Source of the DNA: DAIDKA01 sp036498905
Lineage (GTDB): Bacteria; Pseudomonadota; Gammaproteobacteria; Steroidobacterales; Steroidobacteraceae
Direction of reading: 5' to 3'
Assembly: GCA_036498905.1 (NCBI GenBank)
Contig: DASYER010000145.1
Location: forward strand, 1-63,369
Length of the DNA stretch: 63,369 bases
Shown in pieces: positions 1-9,620 of this stretch. The notes below the pieces were generated by a model, which was not told where the DNA came from, did no database searches, and saw only the letters and a program-made list of their open reading frames with translations. The translations under genes and the position numbers were made by a program. Every line of letters starts with the position of its first letter. Within the stretch, counting starts at the first letter, position 1.

Positions 1-540
<540 letters not shown>

Positions 541-661
541 AAGTGCTTGAACATCGAAATGAATGGCTCAAAAAAGACTCATTGCTGGACTTCTTTGGTC
601 ACTCGGTCATCTGCACTCTTTACGAGGCATTGACGCGAGTCCCCACACAAGTTACCTGCCG

Positions 662-675
662 AATTTTTAAAAAGC
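662..675 (-). promoter_or_regulatory. rrn leader boxA antitermination element
   Basis: On the minus strand the leader reads GCTTTTTAAAAATT, close to the boxA core (GCTCTTTAACA) that recruits NusB/NusE to rRNA transcripts. It sits between the promoter and the 16S start and directly follows a boxB-like hairpin, the normal order in rrn leaders. The match is by eye. Confidence 0.6.
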
Positions 676-677
676 GT

Positions 678-697
678 CCTGGTCGCTAGGGGCCAGG
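678..697 (-). promoter_or_regulatory. boxB-like hairpin in rrn leader
   Basis: Inverted repeat CCTGG (678-682) and CCAGG (693-697) with a 10-nt loop, immediately upstream of boxA on the transcribed strand. Its position matches the boxB stem-loop of rrn antitermination leaders. The stem is only 5 bp, so this is a positional inference. Confidence 0.5.
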
Positions 698-722
698 AGG
701 TGTTCCCTCGAAAGGGGGGCGA

Positions 723-750
723 AGTATAAGCGCTTACCGCCTATCGTCAA
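723..750 (-). promoter_or_regulatory. sigma70 rrn promoter
   Basis: Minus-strand -35 TTGACG (745-750) and -10 TATACT (723-728), separated by 16 bp. The bases after the -10 box are GC-rich (TCGCCCCCC), the discriminator type that makes rRNA promoters sensitive to ppGpp. Predicted start is near 716, giving a leader of about 175 nt before the 16S 5' end. Strong consensus match in the expected place. Confidence 0.8.
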
Positions 751-1186
751 CCCCTATTTTGGGCTCGTTTTGCGGCGCTTTCGGGGTCATCCCGTGGGCG
801 CCGATCAACTCGAGGGCGCGCAGTATAGCCAAGGTCTTTGGGCTGTCAACGCAGTGTCACAAAATAATTATCGGATCAGCCGACGGCGCGGGAAGCGCGC
901 AGAAAAACAGCTGTTTAAGCGGTAGCGGCGCGGCGGGCCGCGCCGCCGTGATACCTGCCTGCGGTTTTCACCGGCAGGCGGATGCGTGGGTGACGCCGCC
1001 ACGATCGCGCCGCATCAAAGGCATTGGCACCGGACCTTTGACGTTGTGCACTTTGCACTCGCTGCAGCGCCGCCGCTGCGACCGCGCCGAGGTCGGATTG
1101 CGCAGCAGATGGCCGACTCGCAGGTGCCCCGGCCGTGGGCTTGGCCTTATACATAACCTGAAGCTTTGCAGTATGCGACCGCAAAA
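751..1186. other. tyrS to rrn intergenic region with strong GC hairpin
   Basis: No convincing gene lies here. A 9-bp GC stem (925-933 with 938-946, loop CGGG) is followed on the minus strand, after a short gap, by AACAGCTGTTTTT; together these could end the tyrS transcript before the rrn promoter. A second short inverted repeat, CCTGCC/GGCAGG, lies at 954-978. An 89-codon minus-strand ORF at 915-1184 is Ala/Arg-rich, overlaps the hairpins and looks like chance. Confidence 0.4.
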
Positions 1187-2416
1187 CTACCCGGGGATCA
1201 GCTGCACGCGCGCGTAGCGCCGGGTTCCCACCTGCAGCACATGGTCGGCACCGGCATGCAGGGTGAGGTTACGGTCGCTCACCCGCGCCCCATCCAGCTT
1301 CACGGCCCCCTCATCGATTTTGCGGTTGGCCTCCGAGGTACTCGCGGCCAAGCCCGCGGCCTTGAGCAGATTCGCCACCCGCAGGCCCGCTGCCGAGACC
1401 GGGATCGCCAGTGGGACCAGGTCCGTGGGGACGGCCTTGTCACTGACCCGGGACATGAAACCCTGCTGCGCAGCCCGCGCCGCCGCTTCACCATGGAACC
1501 GGGCCGTGATCTCAGCCGCCAGCTCGAGTTTGATGTCGCGGGGATTACGTCCCTGCGTCGCAGCAATCCGCAGGGCCGCGATGTCGGGCAGGCTGCGGAA
1601 GCTGAGCAGTTCGTAGTACCGCCACATGAGCTCATCTGAGATCGACATGATCTTGCCGAACATCGATTCGGGCGCCTCGGTGATGCCGATGTAGTTGCCG
1701 AGTGACTTCGACATCTTATTGATGCCATCGGTACCCTCCAGCAGTGGCATGGTCACGACCACCTGGGGCTCCTGACCGTAGGCCTCCTGCAGCGAGCGAC
1801 CCACCAGCAGGTTGAAGCGCTGGTCGGTGCCGCCCATCTCCACATCGGCCTTCAGTGCGACCGAGTCGTAGCCCTGTGCCAGCGGATACAGGAATTCGTG
1901 GATTGCGATGGGTTGGCCACCCTTGTAGCGCCTCGCGAAATCGTCGCGCTCGAGCATGCGGGCGACGGTGTAGTGGGCCGCGATCTTGACGAATTCCGGC
2001 GCCGGCATGTTCGACAGCCAGCGCGAATTGAACTCGATCCGGGTGCGCTGCGGATCGAGGATCTTGAATACCTGCGTCTGGTAGGTGAGTGCATTGGCCT
2101 GCACTTCGGCGGGCGTGAGCGCAGGCCGCGTCGCATTGCGACCCGTCGGATCACCGATCAGACCGGTGAAATCACCGATCAGAAAAATGACCTCATGGCC
2201 CTGCTGCTGAAACTGCCGCATCTTGTTCAGCAGTACGGTGTGCCCCAGGTGCAGATCCGGCGCGGTCGGATCGAATCCGGCCTTCACGCGCAGCGGACGC
2301 TGCTGCGCGAGCTTGCGGATGAACTCGGCCTCGGGCAGGACTTCGTGGGTGCCGCGCTTGTACTCGGCCAATTGCCCGGCCAACTGCGCAGCCAGCTGCT
2401 CGCTCACTTCCACCAT
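1187..2416 (-). CDS. tyrS: Tyrosyl-tRNA synthetase
   Basis: Cytoplasmic class I aminoacyl-tRNA synthetase that charges tRNA-Tyr. The HIGH-class signature appears as HLGH in the AGFDPTAPDLHLGHT segment near the N-terminus, and KMSKS lies about 60% along. The C-terminal part has an S4-like RNA-binding domain (SEANRKIDEGAVKLDG). At about 409 aa it matches the bacterial TyrZ-like form of many gammaproteobacteria. Three in-frame ATGs (2443, 2425, 2416) are possible and none has a clear Shine-Dalgarno sequence; I chose 2416 because it gives the usual short N-terminus. It is divergent from the M23 peptidase, as in Pseudomonas, and upstream of the rrn operon on the same strand. Confidence 0.95.
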   Translation of the reverse strand: MVEVSEQLAAQLAGQLAEYKRGTHEVLPEAEFIRKLAQQRPLRVKAGFDPTAPDLHLGHTVLLNKMRQFQQQGHEVIFLIGDFTGLIGDPTGRNATRPALTPAEVQANALTYQTQVFKILDPQRTRIEFNSRWLSNMPAPEFVKIAAHYTVARMLERDDFARRYKGGQPIAIHEFLYPLAQGYDSVALKADVEMGGTDQRFNLLVGRSLQEAYGQEPQVVVTMPLLEGTDGINKMSKSLGNYIGITEAPESMFGKIMSISDELMWRYYELLSFRSLPDIAALRIAATQGRNPRDIKLELAAEITARFHGEAAARAAQQGFMSRVSDKAVPTDLVPLAIPVSAAGLRVANLLKAAGLAASTSEANRKIDEGAVKLDGARVSDRNLTLHAGADHVLQVGTRRYARVQLIPG

Positions 2417-2463
2417 GGTTCTCATTACACCGGAAACATGCAAGTCTAGCCGATGCCCGAGTG

Positions 2464-3798
2464 ATGCAAAGCAAGATGCCGAAATTCACCAAGAACCGCG
2501 CCCCACTGCAGATCCTCATCGTTGTCGCATGTGTGCTCGCGGGCGTCCTGGGGCTGCGCGCGCTGCTGAACCGCGGCACCGCGCCGGCAGGCGTTGCCGC
2601 CGCATCGCATCCTGCCGCCAGCTCCCCGACCCCGAACGCCTCCGCGCGACTGGCCGCCGCGACCGCTTCGGCGACGGTCATGCGTGCGGTAACGCCCAGC
2701 GAACTATCGACCATCCGCGTCATCGTCAGCCGCAACGACACGCTCGATCACATCTTCCGCCGCCTGGCCTTAAGCCTGTCGGACCTGGCGTCGCTGCGCA
2801 GCCTGCCCGGTATCCGCGCGCACCTGGATACCCTGCACCCGGGTGAAACCCTGACACTGGTCTCCAAGTCCGGCGCCCTGGTGGCACTGGAGCGGCGCCT
2901 GAACATCGAGCAGACCCTGAAGGTGGACCGCTCCGGCACGGGCTTCACGGCCAATGTGCTGCAGAATCCCCTGGCCACCCGCGCGCGCACCATCAGTGGG
3001 CGCATCGACTCCTCGCTGTTCGAGGCCGTGACCAGTGCCGGCGGACATGATCAGACCGCACTGAGCCTGGCCGACATCTTTGGTTACGACATCGACTTCG
3101 TGCTCGACATCCGCCCCGGCGACACCTTTACGGTGACCTACAGCGAAGTGCTGCAGGACGGCAAGTACCTGCAGGACGGGCCGGTCCTGGCGGCCCGCTT
3201 CGTCAACCAGGGCAAGGAATACCTCGCGGTGCGCTATGTCGGCCCTTCCGGCAATGCCGACTACTACTCATCCGAGGGTCGCAGTCTGCGCAAGGCGTTC
3301 CTGCGCGCTCCCCTGGAGTTCACCCGGGTGAGTTCACCGTTCAACCTGCATCGCATGCACCCCATCCTCAACACGATCCGCGCCCACAAGGGCGTCGACT
3401 ACGCCGCCCCGATCGGCACTCCGGTGCGGGCCGCGGGCGATGGCCGCGTGCTGTTCGCCGGCCGCCGCGGCGGTTACGGCAACCTGGTCGAGCTGGACCA
3501 TTCGCGGGGCATCACCACGGTGTATGGACACCTGTCGCGCTTCGCCAAAGGGCTGCACCCCGGGAAGCACGTGACCCAGGGTGAGGTCATCGCCTTCGTG
3601 GGCATGACGGGCCTGGCGACCGGACCGCATCTTCACTACGAATACCGGGTCAATGGCGTCTTCAAGAATCCGCAGACCATCAAGCTGCCCGAGGCCCTGC
3701 CCATCGATGGACCGCAGCGTGCCGATTTCCTGGCAAAATCCGCCCCGCTGCTCGCCTCCCTGAATCCGCCCCCGGGTCCGAGCCTCGTCTCGCGCTAG
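2464..3798 (+). CDS. M23 family murein endopeptidase (MepM/YebA-like)
   Basis: Predicted periplasmic, membrane-anchored peptidoglycan endopeptidase that cuts cross-links during wall growth. An N-terminal hydrophobic segment (ILIVVACVLAGVLGL) is followed by an Ala/Ser-rich linker, an OapA/LysM-like region (about 75-140), a middle domain, and a C-terminal LytM/M23 domain. The zinc site is complete: H and D in the HKGVDYAAP segment, and HxH in GPHLHYEY. GTG 2461, ATG 2464 and ATG 2476 are alternative starts. It neighbours tyrS as in Pseudomonas, but anmK, which usually follows, is absent and ppk/ppx occupy the space before erpA. Confidence 0.9.
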   Translation: MQSKMPKFTKNRAPLQILIVVACVLAGVLGLRALLNRGTAPAGVAAASHPAASSPTPNASARLAAATASATVMRAVTPSELSTIRVIVSRNDTLDHIFRRLALSLSDLASLRSLPGIRAHLDTLHPGETLTLVSKSGALVALERRLNIEQTLKVDRSGTGFTANVLQNPLATRARTISGRIDSSLFEAVTSAGGHDQTALSLADIFGYDIDFVLDIRPGDTFTVTYSEVLQDGKYLQDGPVLAARFVNQGKEYLAVRYVGPSGNADYYSSEGRSLRKAFLRAPLEFTRVSSPFNLHRMHPILNTIRAHKGVDYAAPIGTPVRAAGDGRVLFAGRRGGYGNLVELDHSRGITTVYGHLSRFAKGLHPGKHVTQGEVIAFVGMTGLATGPHLHYEYRVNGVFKNPQTIKLPEALPIDGPQRADFLAKSAPLLASLNPPPGPSLVSR

Positions 3799-3830
3799 AC
3801 CCATACCTCCTTCAATCCCCATGGCCGTTT

Positions 3831-5930
3831 GTGTATCGTTATCCGGTGGACGCCCCTGATCTCAAGGCGCCGAGCTGCTACATCAACCGTGAACTCTCCT
3901 TCCTGGAGTTCAATCATCGGGTACTGGCGCTGGCGTTCGATGACACCCAACCGCTGCTCGAGCGGCTGAAATTCCTGTGCATCTGCTCGGGTAATCTCGA
4001 TGAATTCTTCGAGATCCGGGTCGCGGGCCTGAAGCACCTGCAGGAACTGGACAGGACCCAGCAGACTCCGGATGCGATGTCGATCCCGGAGCAGCTGGAT
4101 GCCATCCACACCCAGGCCCAGACCCTGTGCGCCGAACAATATCGCTGCCTGAACGAAATCCTGCTGCCGAAGCTGGCGCATGCCGGCGTGAGCCTGCAGT
4201 CGCGCTCGGCCTGGACGCCGAAGACCCGGCGCTGGCTGGAAAAATACTTCGAGAACGAGGTCGAACCGGTATTGAGCCCGCTGGGCCTTGATCCGGCGCG
4301 GCCGTTCCCGCGCATCCAGAACAAGAGCCTCAACTTCATCGTGCACCTGGACGGCAAGGATGCGTTCGGACGCGACAGCGAACTGGCGATCGTCCAGGCG
4401 CCGCGTTCCCTGCCGCGGGTCGTGTCCTTGCCCGACGATTCGCCGGGGCAGCCGCGCGGCTTCGTGCTGCTGACCAGCATCGTGCAGGCCTTCGTGCAGC
4501 GGCTGTTCCCGGGCATCGAGGTGAAGGGCTGCTATCAGTTCCGCGTCACCCGCAACAGCGACCTGTTCGTCGACGAGGAAGAAATCGATGATCTGCGGCG
4601 CGCCCTGGAAGGCGAGCTGGCCCATCGACGCTACGGGGCTGCCGTACGCCTGGAGACCGCGCGCGACTGCCCCAAGGAGATGATCAATTTCCTGCTGCAG
4701 CAGTTCGCGCTCGCCGACGTGGACCTGTACCGCATGCCCGGACCGGTCAACCTGAACCGCCTCTCGGCGCTGTACGATCTGATCCAGCGCCCGGACCTTA
4801 AGTACCCGCCGTTCACGCCCGGCCTGCCGCGGCGGCTGGCCAGCACCACCGATCTGTACTCGGTGATCCGCCACAAGGATCTGCTGCTGCATCACCCCTT
4901 TCAGAGCTTCGCGCCGGTCATGGACTTCGTGCGCCTGGCCGCGCAGGACCCGCAGGTGCTGGCCATCAAGCAGACCCTGTATCGCACCGGGCATGATTCC
5001 CCGGTGGTGGATGCCCTGGTGGCCGCCGCGCAGGCCGGCAAGGATGTGACCGTCATCGTCGAGCTGCGCGCACGCTTCGACGAGGAAGCGAACATCGAAC
5101 TGTCGAACCGGTTGCAGGAAGCCGGTGCCCACGTCATGTATGGCGTCGTCGGTTTCAAGACCCACGCCAAACTCACGATGATCGTGCGCCGCGAGCCCGA
5201 GGGCATTCGCCGCTACTGTCATCTCGGCACCGGCAACTACCACCCGCGCACGGCCCGGGCGTATACCGACTACGGCCTGTTCACCTGCGACAAGGACATC
5301 GGGCAGGACGTGCATGAGATTTTCCTGCAGCTCACGAGCCTCACCCAGACCCCAAAACTCAGCCGCCTGCTGCAGTCACCGTTCACCCTGCACGCCGGCA
5401 TGATCGAGAAGCTGGAGCGCGAGGCCGGACATGCCCGCGCCGGCCGCGACGCACGGGTGATCTGCAAGATGAATGCGCTGGTGGATCCGCAGACCATCGA
5501 GGCGCTGTATCGCGCCTCCGGTGCGGGGGTGAAGGTCGATCTGATCGTGCGCGGCATCTGCGCGCTGCGACCGGGACTGCCGGGGGTGTCAGAGAACATC
5601 ACCGTGCGTTCGGTGATCGGCCGCTTCCTCGAACACTCGCGGGTGTTCTACTTTGAGAACGGCGGGGAATCGGAGCTGTACTGCGCGAGCGCCGACTGGA
5701 TGGAACGCAACTTCTTCAGGCGCGTCGAGGTCGGCTTCCCGGTGCCGCGCGACGCGCTGCGCGAGCGCATTCTGCGCGACCTGCAGCTGTACCTGGCCGA
5801 CAACACGCAGGCGTGGATCCTGCGCTCCGACGGCAGTTACGTGCGCGGCGAGCCGGGAACCGCGGAGCCGGTGTGCGCGCAGAAGCAGCTGCTCGAACAC
5901 TATGCTGCCGGTCCCGGCAGCGTGGTGTAA
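3831..5930 (+). CDS. ppk: Polyphosphate kinase 1
   Basis: Reversible transfer of ATP gamma-phosphate to inorganic polyphosphate. The 699-residue length is typical. The N-terminal domain opens with INRELSFLEFNHRVL. The two conserved histidines of the phospholipase-D-like catalytic domains are visible: one in GFKTHAKLTMI, equivalent to the autophosphorylated His of E. coli Ppk, and one in RFLEHSRVFYFENGG. The GTG at 3831 is chosen; an ATG at 3821 is out of frame. It lies convergent to ppx with a 2-bp gap, so synthesis and hydrolysis genes share a tail-to-tail junction instead of an operon. Confidence 0.97.
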   Translation: MYRYPVDAPDLKAPSCYINRELSFLEFNHRVLALAFDDTQPLLERLKFLCICSGNLDEFFEIRVAGLKHLQELDRTQQTPDAMSIPEQLDAIHTQAQTLCAEQYRCLNEILLPKLAHAGVSLQSRSAWTPKTRRWLEKYFENEVEPVLSPLGLDPARPFPRIQNKSLNFIVHLDGKDAFGRDSELAIVQAPRSLPRVVSLPDDSPGQPRGFVLLTSIVQAFVQRLFPGIEVKGCYQFRVTRNSDLFVDEEEIDDLRRALEGELAHRRYGAAVRLETARDCPKEMINFLLQQFALADVDLYRMPGPVNLNRLSALYDLIQRPDLKYPPFTPGLPRRLASTTDLYSVIRHKDLLLHHPFQSFAPVMDFVRLAAQDPQVLAIKQTLYRTGHDSPVVDALVAAAQAGKDVTVIVELRARFDEEANIELSNRLQEAGAHVMYGVVGFKTHAKLTMIVRREPEGIRRYCHLGTGNYHPRTARAYTDYGLFTCDKDIGQDVHEIFLQLTSLTQTPKLSRLLQSPFTLHAGMIEKLEREAGHARAGRDARVICKMNALVDPQTIEALYRASGAGVKVDLIVRGICALRPGLPGVSENITVRSVIGRFLEHSRVFYFENGGESELYCASADWMERNFFRRVEVGFPVPRDALRERILRDLQLYLADNTQAWILRSDGSYVRGEPGTAEPVCAQKQLLEHYAAGPGSVV

Positions 5931-5932
5931 CT

Positions 5933-7447
5933 TCAGGCGCGCGAGGTACTGAACACCCGCAGGCGAAAGCCATGCGGCTTCAGATGATCGATCTCCTGCT
6001 GCAGATCGGCACTGGTGAGCGGATGCTCACGCAGCCAGCGTGCCGGAAACTTCACTTCGAGGCTGCGCGGTTTGGCGTTGAGCTCGATGTTCGGCATTGC
6101 CGCCGGACTGCGCCCCCGATGCAGCAGCACCGCCAGGCGCAGCAGCACGATCAGGTACACCGCACCGCGATCCCAGGGCGGCACCAACTCCTCGAGTCCC
6201 TCCAGCGTGAGCTTGCGGCGGTGGCCGCCGATCAGCCGCGCCAGCAGCCGCTGCTCCTCGCGTGAGAACCCGGGCATATCCGCGTTCTCGGTCAGGTACG
6301 CGCCGTGCCGGTGATAGCCATTGTGGGAGACATCCAGCCCCATCTCGTGCAGCCGCGAGGCCCATTTGAGTCCCAGATCGGCCAGCGGATCGGTGAGCTT
6401 CCACGCTTCGCGGGTGGCTTCGAGGAATTCGAGGGCCGTGGCTTCCACGCGTTCGGCCTGCGCGATGTCGACGTGATAGCGCCGCTGCATCGCGCGCACG
6501 GTGCGCTCACGCGCATCCTCATCGGTGAGTCGGCCGACCATGTCGTACAGCAGACCCTCACGCATCGCGCCATCGGCAATGCGCAGCTCCTTGATCTCCA
6601 GCACGCTCAGCACTTCCATCAGGATCGCAAGTCCCCCGGGGAACACCGGGCGGCGATCCTCGGTGAGCGTGGCCAGTTTCAGCTCACGCACATGACTGGC
6701 TTCACCGATATGGCGGAACACCTTCTCCAGGCCCGCGACCGTGATGGACGTCGCGGTCGGATCAAGCTCCCGGACCACATCTCCGATGGCGCGCACCGTC
6801 CCCGAACTGCCGTATGAGGTCTGCCAGCCGCGGCGCCGGTAGGCCGCCTGGATGGGTTCGAGTTCCAGCCGTGCGGCCACCCGCGCGCTGTTCAATCTCT
6901 TGATCGACAGCTTCCCGTCACTGAAGAAGCGTTCGCTCAAGGACACGCAGCCCATCTGCAGGCTCTCAAGTTCGAGAGGTTCGTTGCCTTCACCGATAAT
7001 CAGCTCGGTACTGCCGCCACCGATGTCGCAGACCAGCCGCCGGCCCGGTTCGGTCGGCACGGTATGCGCCACGCCCGAATAGATCAGGCGCGCCTCTTCC
7101 ATGCCGGAGATGATTTCGATGGGGTGGCCCAGGGCCTCGCGGGCGCGCTCCAGGAAGGCCTGTTTGCGCCGGGCCCGGCGCAGCGCGTTGGTGCCGACGA
7201 CGCGCACGCTGTCGGCGTGCATGTCGCGCAGACGCTGGCCGAAACGCTGCAGGCAGGCGAAGGCGCGTGCGGCGACATCCTTGTCGATGCGGCCGTTTTC
7301 CTCGACGCCCGCACCGAGCCGCACCATTTCACGCAGCCGATCCATGATGACGATCTGGCCGTGGATGTAGCGCGCCACGACCATGTGGAAACTGTTGGAA
7401 CCCAGATCGACCGCCGCCAGGATGTCGGGAACCGGATGGGCGGCCAT
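5933..7447 (-). CDS. ppx: Exopolyphosphatase / guanosine pentaphosphatase (Ppx/GppA)
   Basis: Hydrolyses terminal phosphates of polyphosphate, or pppGpp. The actin-like ATPase fold is shown by AAVDLGSNSFHMVVARY at the N-terminus and by CDIGGGSTELIIGEG. An HD-like C-terminal region follows. Starting at ATG 7447 gives 504 aa and the usual short N-terminus. An upstream ATG at 7516 overlaps the erpA stop (TGATG), so translation coupled to erpA with a longer N-terminus is possible. It faces ppk tail to tail. GppA rather than Ppx activity cannot be excluded from sequence. Confidence 0.93.
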   Translation of the reverse strand: MAAHPVPDILAAVDLGSNSFHMVVARYIHGQIVIMDRLREMVRLGAGVEENGRIDKDVAARAFACLQRFGQRLRDMHADSVRVVGTNALRRARRKQAFLERAREALGHPIEIISGMEEARLIYSGVAHTVPTEPGRRLVCDIGGGSTELIIGEGNEPLELESLQMGCVSLSERFFSDGKLSIKRLNSARVAARLELEPIQAAYRRRGWQTSYGSSGTVRAIGDVVRELDPTATSITVAGLEKVFRHIGEASHVRELKLATLTEDRRPVFPGGLAILMEVLSVLEIKELRIADGAMREGLLYDMVGRLTDEDARERTVRAMQRRYHVDIAQAERVEATALEFLEATREAWKLTDPLADLGLKWASRLHEMGLDVSHNGYHRHGAYLTENADMPGFSREEQRLLARLIGGHRRKLTLEGLEELVPPWDRGAVYLIVLLRLAVLLHRGRSPAAMPNIELNAKPRSLEVKFPARWLREHPLTSADLQQEIDHLKPHGFRLRVFSTSRA

Positions 7448-7515
7448 GCGCGATCGCGGCAGAGAAGGGAAGGTTAAGGGGACCGAAGTCTGTGTGAGTT
7501 GCGGTCGCGCGGCCA

Positions 7516-7881
7516 TCAGGCCGTGAACGAGGACCCACACCCGCAGGTGGTGGTGGCGTTGGGGTTGCGGATCACGAACTGCGCACCATCGAGCCCCTCA
7601 CGGTAGTCGATCTCGGCACCCATCAGGTACTGCACGCTCATCGGGTCCACGAGCAGCCGCACGCCCTGGTTCTCCACGCATAGATCCCCGTCCTGCAGGT
7701 TCTCATCGAATTCAAACCCGTAGCTCAAGCCCGAACAGCCGCCGCCCTGCACGTAGACCCGCAGCATCAGCTTCGGATTGGATTCGGCACTGATCAGATC
7801 ACCGACCTTGCGGGCGGCCGCGTCGGTGAAAACGAGCGCCGCTGGCGGCATATCGGTCATGGTTTCGGACGAAGCACTCAT
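7516..7881 (-). CDS. erpA: Iron-sulfur cluster insertion protein ErpA
   Basis: A-type carrier that delivers [4Fe-4S]/[2Fe-2S] clusters to apoproteins. The three ligand cysteines are in GGGCSG and TTCGCGSSF, the classic HesB/IscA pattern. Starting at ATG 7860 would give exactly the 114-residue length of E. coli ErpA; ATG 7881 gives 121. No strong ribosome-binding site separates the two. It precedes ppx on the same strand. Confidence 0.93.
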   Translation of the reverse strand: MSASSETMTDMPPAALVFTDAAARKVGDLISAESNPKLMLRVYVQGGGCSGLSYGFEFDENLQDGDLCVENQGVRLLVDPMSVQYLMGAEIDYREGLDGAQFVIRNPNATTTCGCGSSFTA

Positions 7882-7955
7882 GCGCATAGTGTATGCCAAG
7901 GGCCGCCGCAGACAAAATTACCGCCCGATCGGGGCTCACAGGGGCGCATAGAGCC

Positions 7956-8327
7956 CTAGCTCTTGGCGGGTGTCTTGGCCTGGACCAGAGTGCCCGTGAT
8001 TTCGGCCCCCGTCGCCGATTCGATCATGCCGTACTGGAGGTTGCCGATGATGCGGGCCTTGGGTCCGAGGGCGACCTTGCCGGTCGCGGTGACATCGCCT
8101 CGGACCACGCCGTTGACGACGACATGGGTGGCGACAACCGGACCTTCGACAATGCCGGTCGCGCTCACCGAGAGCGAGGATTCCTCGGTGCCGTAGGCAC
8201 GCACACCGCCGAATACATGCCCCTCGACGTGCATGCCGCCGGTGAATTCCACATCACCGTGCACGCGGGCCGAGGCTCCGATGAGAATATCAACGCGCGT
8301 CTGCGCCCGGGACTCACGGTTGAACAT
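7956..8327 (-). CDS. Bactofilin (polymer-forming cytoskeletal protein)
   Basis: About 123 aa with the right-handed beta-helix repeat pattern of bactofilins: alternating hydrophobic/Gly segments such as ARVHGDVEFTGGMHVEGHV and GVVRGDVTATGKVALGP. Bactofilins form cytoplasmic or membrane-associated filaments used for cell shape and wall-enzyme placement. The longer in-frame ORF to 8495 has Arg-rich, non-homologous sequence, so ATG 8327 (MFNRESRAQTRVDIL) is the better start. It overlaps the preceding gene by 14 nt, suggesting translational coupling. Confidence 0.88.
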   Translation of the reverse strand: MFNRESRAQTRVDILIGASARVHGDVEFTGGMHVEGHVFGGVRAYGTEESSLSVSATGIVEGPVVATHVVVNGVVRGDVTATGKVALGPKARIIGNLQYGMIESATGAEITGTLVQAKTPAKS

Positions 8328-9030
8328 CGACCCTCCACGGGAAACTCTGAGTGCCGACGACGCCATTGGAGCGACCGTCACGCAGCGTGACTTCGAGTGT
8401 GGCGGGCGCAAATCCCGGCGGTAGCTCGATCTGGTAATCCACGGCCTGGTAGTAGCGAAAGCTGACCGCCCCCTTCGGGGTGCTCCCGGTGGCATCCACC
8501 GCCGCGCTCGCGCCGTTCAACTGGCCGGTGACGCGTACCCCGACATTGCCGTTGACGGTGACATCCGGCTTGCCGCCCTGCATGAGCGTCAGATGTGCGA
8601 CGAAGCGTTGAGCCGCATCACCGGCCGTGATGCGCAGCTGCTGCACCTGCAGGGAACTGCCGCTGGAAGCCGGCGCGATCACGCCCCGATACACGGCCAG
8701 GTCCTGCCGGTCCCGATCGATCTGCGCCTGCAGTTCGGCGATCTCACGGCCAACTTCCTCATGCTCGCGCGCCGCCCCGGCCTGCAGCATCTGCAGCTGC
8801 GCCATCTGCGCATGCAGGCCGCTGATCTGGTTCCGCAGCCCGGCAATCACCTGTTGCAGACTGCTGCGCTCGGCGGCCGCCTTGGCCCGATCGAAACCGG
8901 CACTGTAGCGACCGAATTCAAACACCACGTACAGGGCGAACAGCCCGATGAGAACCGCGGCCGTCCGCAGCAGCAGCGTGCGGATCGGCGTGTGGCGCCG
9001 GATGACGAACTTGTCGGTGGCCTCGGCCAT
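8314..9030 (-). CDS. Single-pass membrane protein with coiled coil (DUF6776-like)
   Basis: Begins with a basic cytoplasmic stretch, then one membrane segment (LLRTAAVLIGLFALYVVFEFG), a coiled coil of about 70 residues rich in Ala/Gln/Glu heptads, and a C-terminal beta-rich domain. It lies between rppH (3-nt gap) and the bactofilin (overlap), an arrangement I associate with a gammaproteobacterial DUF6776 family. Function is unknown; by coupling, a membrane anchor or partner for the bactofilin is a reasonable inference. Confidence 0.75.
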   Translation of the reverse strand: MAEATDKFVIRRHTPIRTLLLRTAAVLIGLFALYVVFEFGRYSAGFDRAKAAAERSSLQQVIAGLRNQISGLHAQMAQLQMLQAGAAREHEEVGREIAELQAQIDRDRQDLAVYRGVIAPASSGSSLQVQQLRITAGDAAQRFVAHLTLMQGGKPDVTVNGNVGVRVTGQLNGASAAVDATGSTPKGAVSFRYYQAVDYQIELPPGFAPATLEVTLRDGRSNGVVGTQSFPWRVDVQP

Positions 9031-9033
9031 GAA

Positions 9034-9570
9034 TTACAGCTGGCGCGCGCCGGCCTCGTCCCACCAGGCCGGCAGTGGCGGCGCGCCGTGTGGAAACGCC
9101 AGCGCCGCCAGCTCCGTGAGCATCTGCACGTACACCGGGCGCTTGAAGAAAATCACCTCGCGTACCGGCTCCCACCAGCCGGACCAGCGGCATTGGTCGA
9201 ACTCCGGCTCCGTGGTGGACGTGAAGGCGAACTTCGCCGCCTCATCCCGCAGCCGCAGCAGGAACCAGCGCTGCTTCTGGCCGATGCACAGCGGCAGCTG
9301 GTCGCGGCGCACGTAGCGCGCGGGCAGCCGGTAGCGGATCCACTCCCGGGTCGCGCCGAGAAGTTCGACATCGGCGGCGGTCAGACCGATCTCTTCATGG
9401 AGCTCGCGAAACAGCGACTGTTCGGGCGCCTCGCCGGTCTGCATCCCGCCCTGCGGAAACTGCCAGCCACCGCCGCGGGAGCGGCGGCCCAGCAACACCA
9501 GCCCGTCGCCGCGCATCAAAACGATGCCGACGTTGGCGCGGAAGCCTTCAGTGTCGATGACGTCACTCAT
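9034..9570 (-). CDS. rppH: RNA pyrophosphohydrolase (Nudix)
   Basis: Removes 5' pyrophosphate from mRNA to trigger decay. The Nudix box is intact (GGMQTGEAPEQSLFRELHEE followed by IG), and the N-terminal FRANVGIVLMRGDG and GWQFPQGG segments are typical of RppH. 178 aa matches the family. It heads the group rppH, DUF6776-like, bactofilin, and is divergent from btuC with a 50-bp gap. Confidence 0.95.
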   Translation of the reverse strand: MSDVIDTEGFRANVGIVLMRGDGLVLLGRRSRGGGWQFPQGGMQTGEAPEQSLFRELHEEIGLTAADVELLGATREWIRYRLPARYVRRDQLPLCIGQKQRWFLLRLRDEAAKFAFTSTTEPEFDQCRWSGWWEPVREVIFFKRPVYVQMLTELAALAFPHGAPPLPAWWDEAGARQL

Positions 9571-9620
9571 GCCGTTTCACGGTGAAGTCTGCCACAATGA
9601 CAGGTCACTGAGGTCCTCGA

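Noticed and set aside
915..1184. 89-codon minus-strand ORF between tyrS and the rrn promoter
   Set aside because: Ala/Arg-rich, spans GC hairpins, no ribosome-binding site and no recognisable motif.
3795..5315. 506-codon ORF antisense to ppk
   Set aside because: Shadow frame; the plus strand carries complete Ppk motifs.
9571..9620. Cobalamin riboswitch upstream of the btuC-type gene
   Set aside because: Only 50 bp separate it from rppH; no B12-box-like sequence and not enough room.
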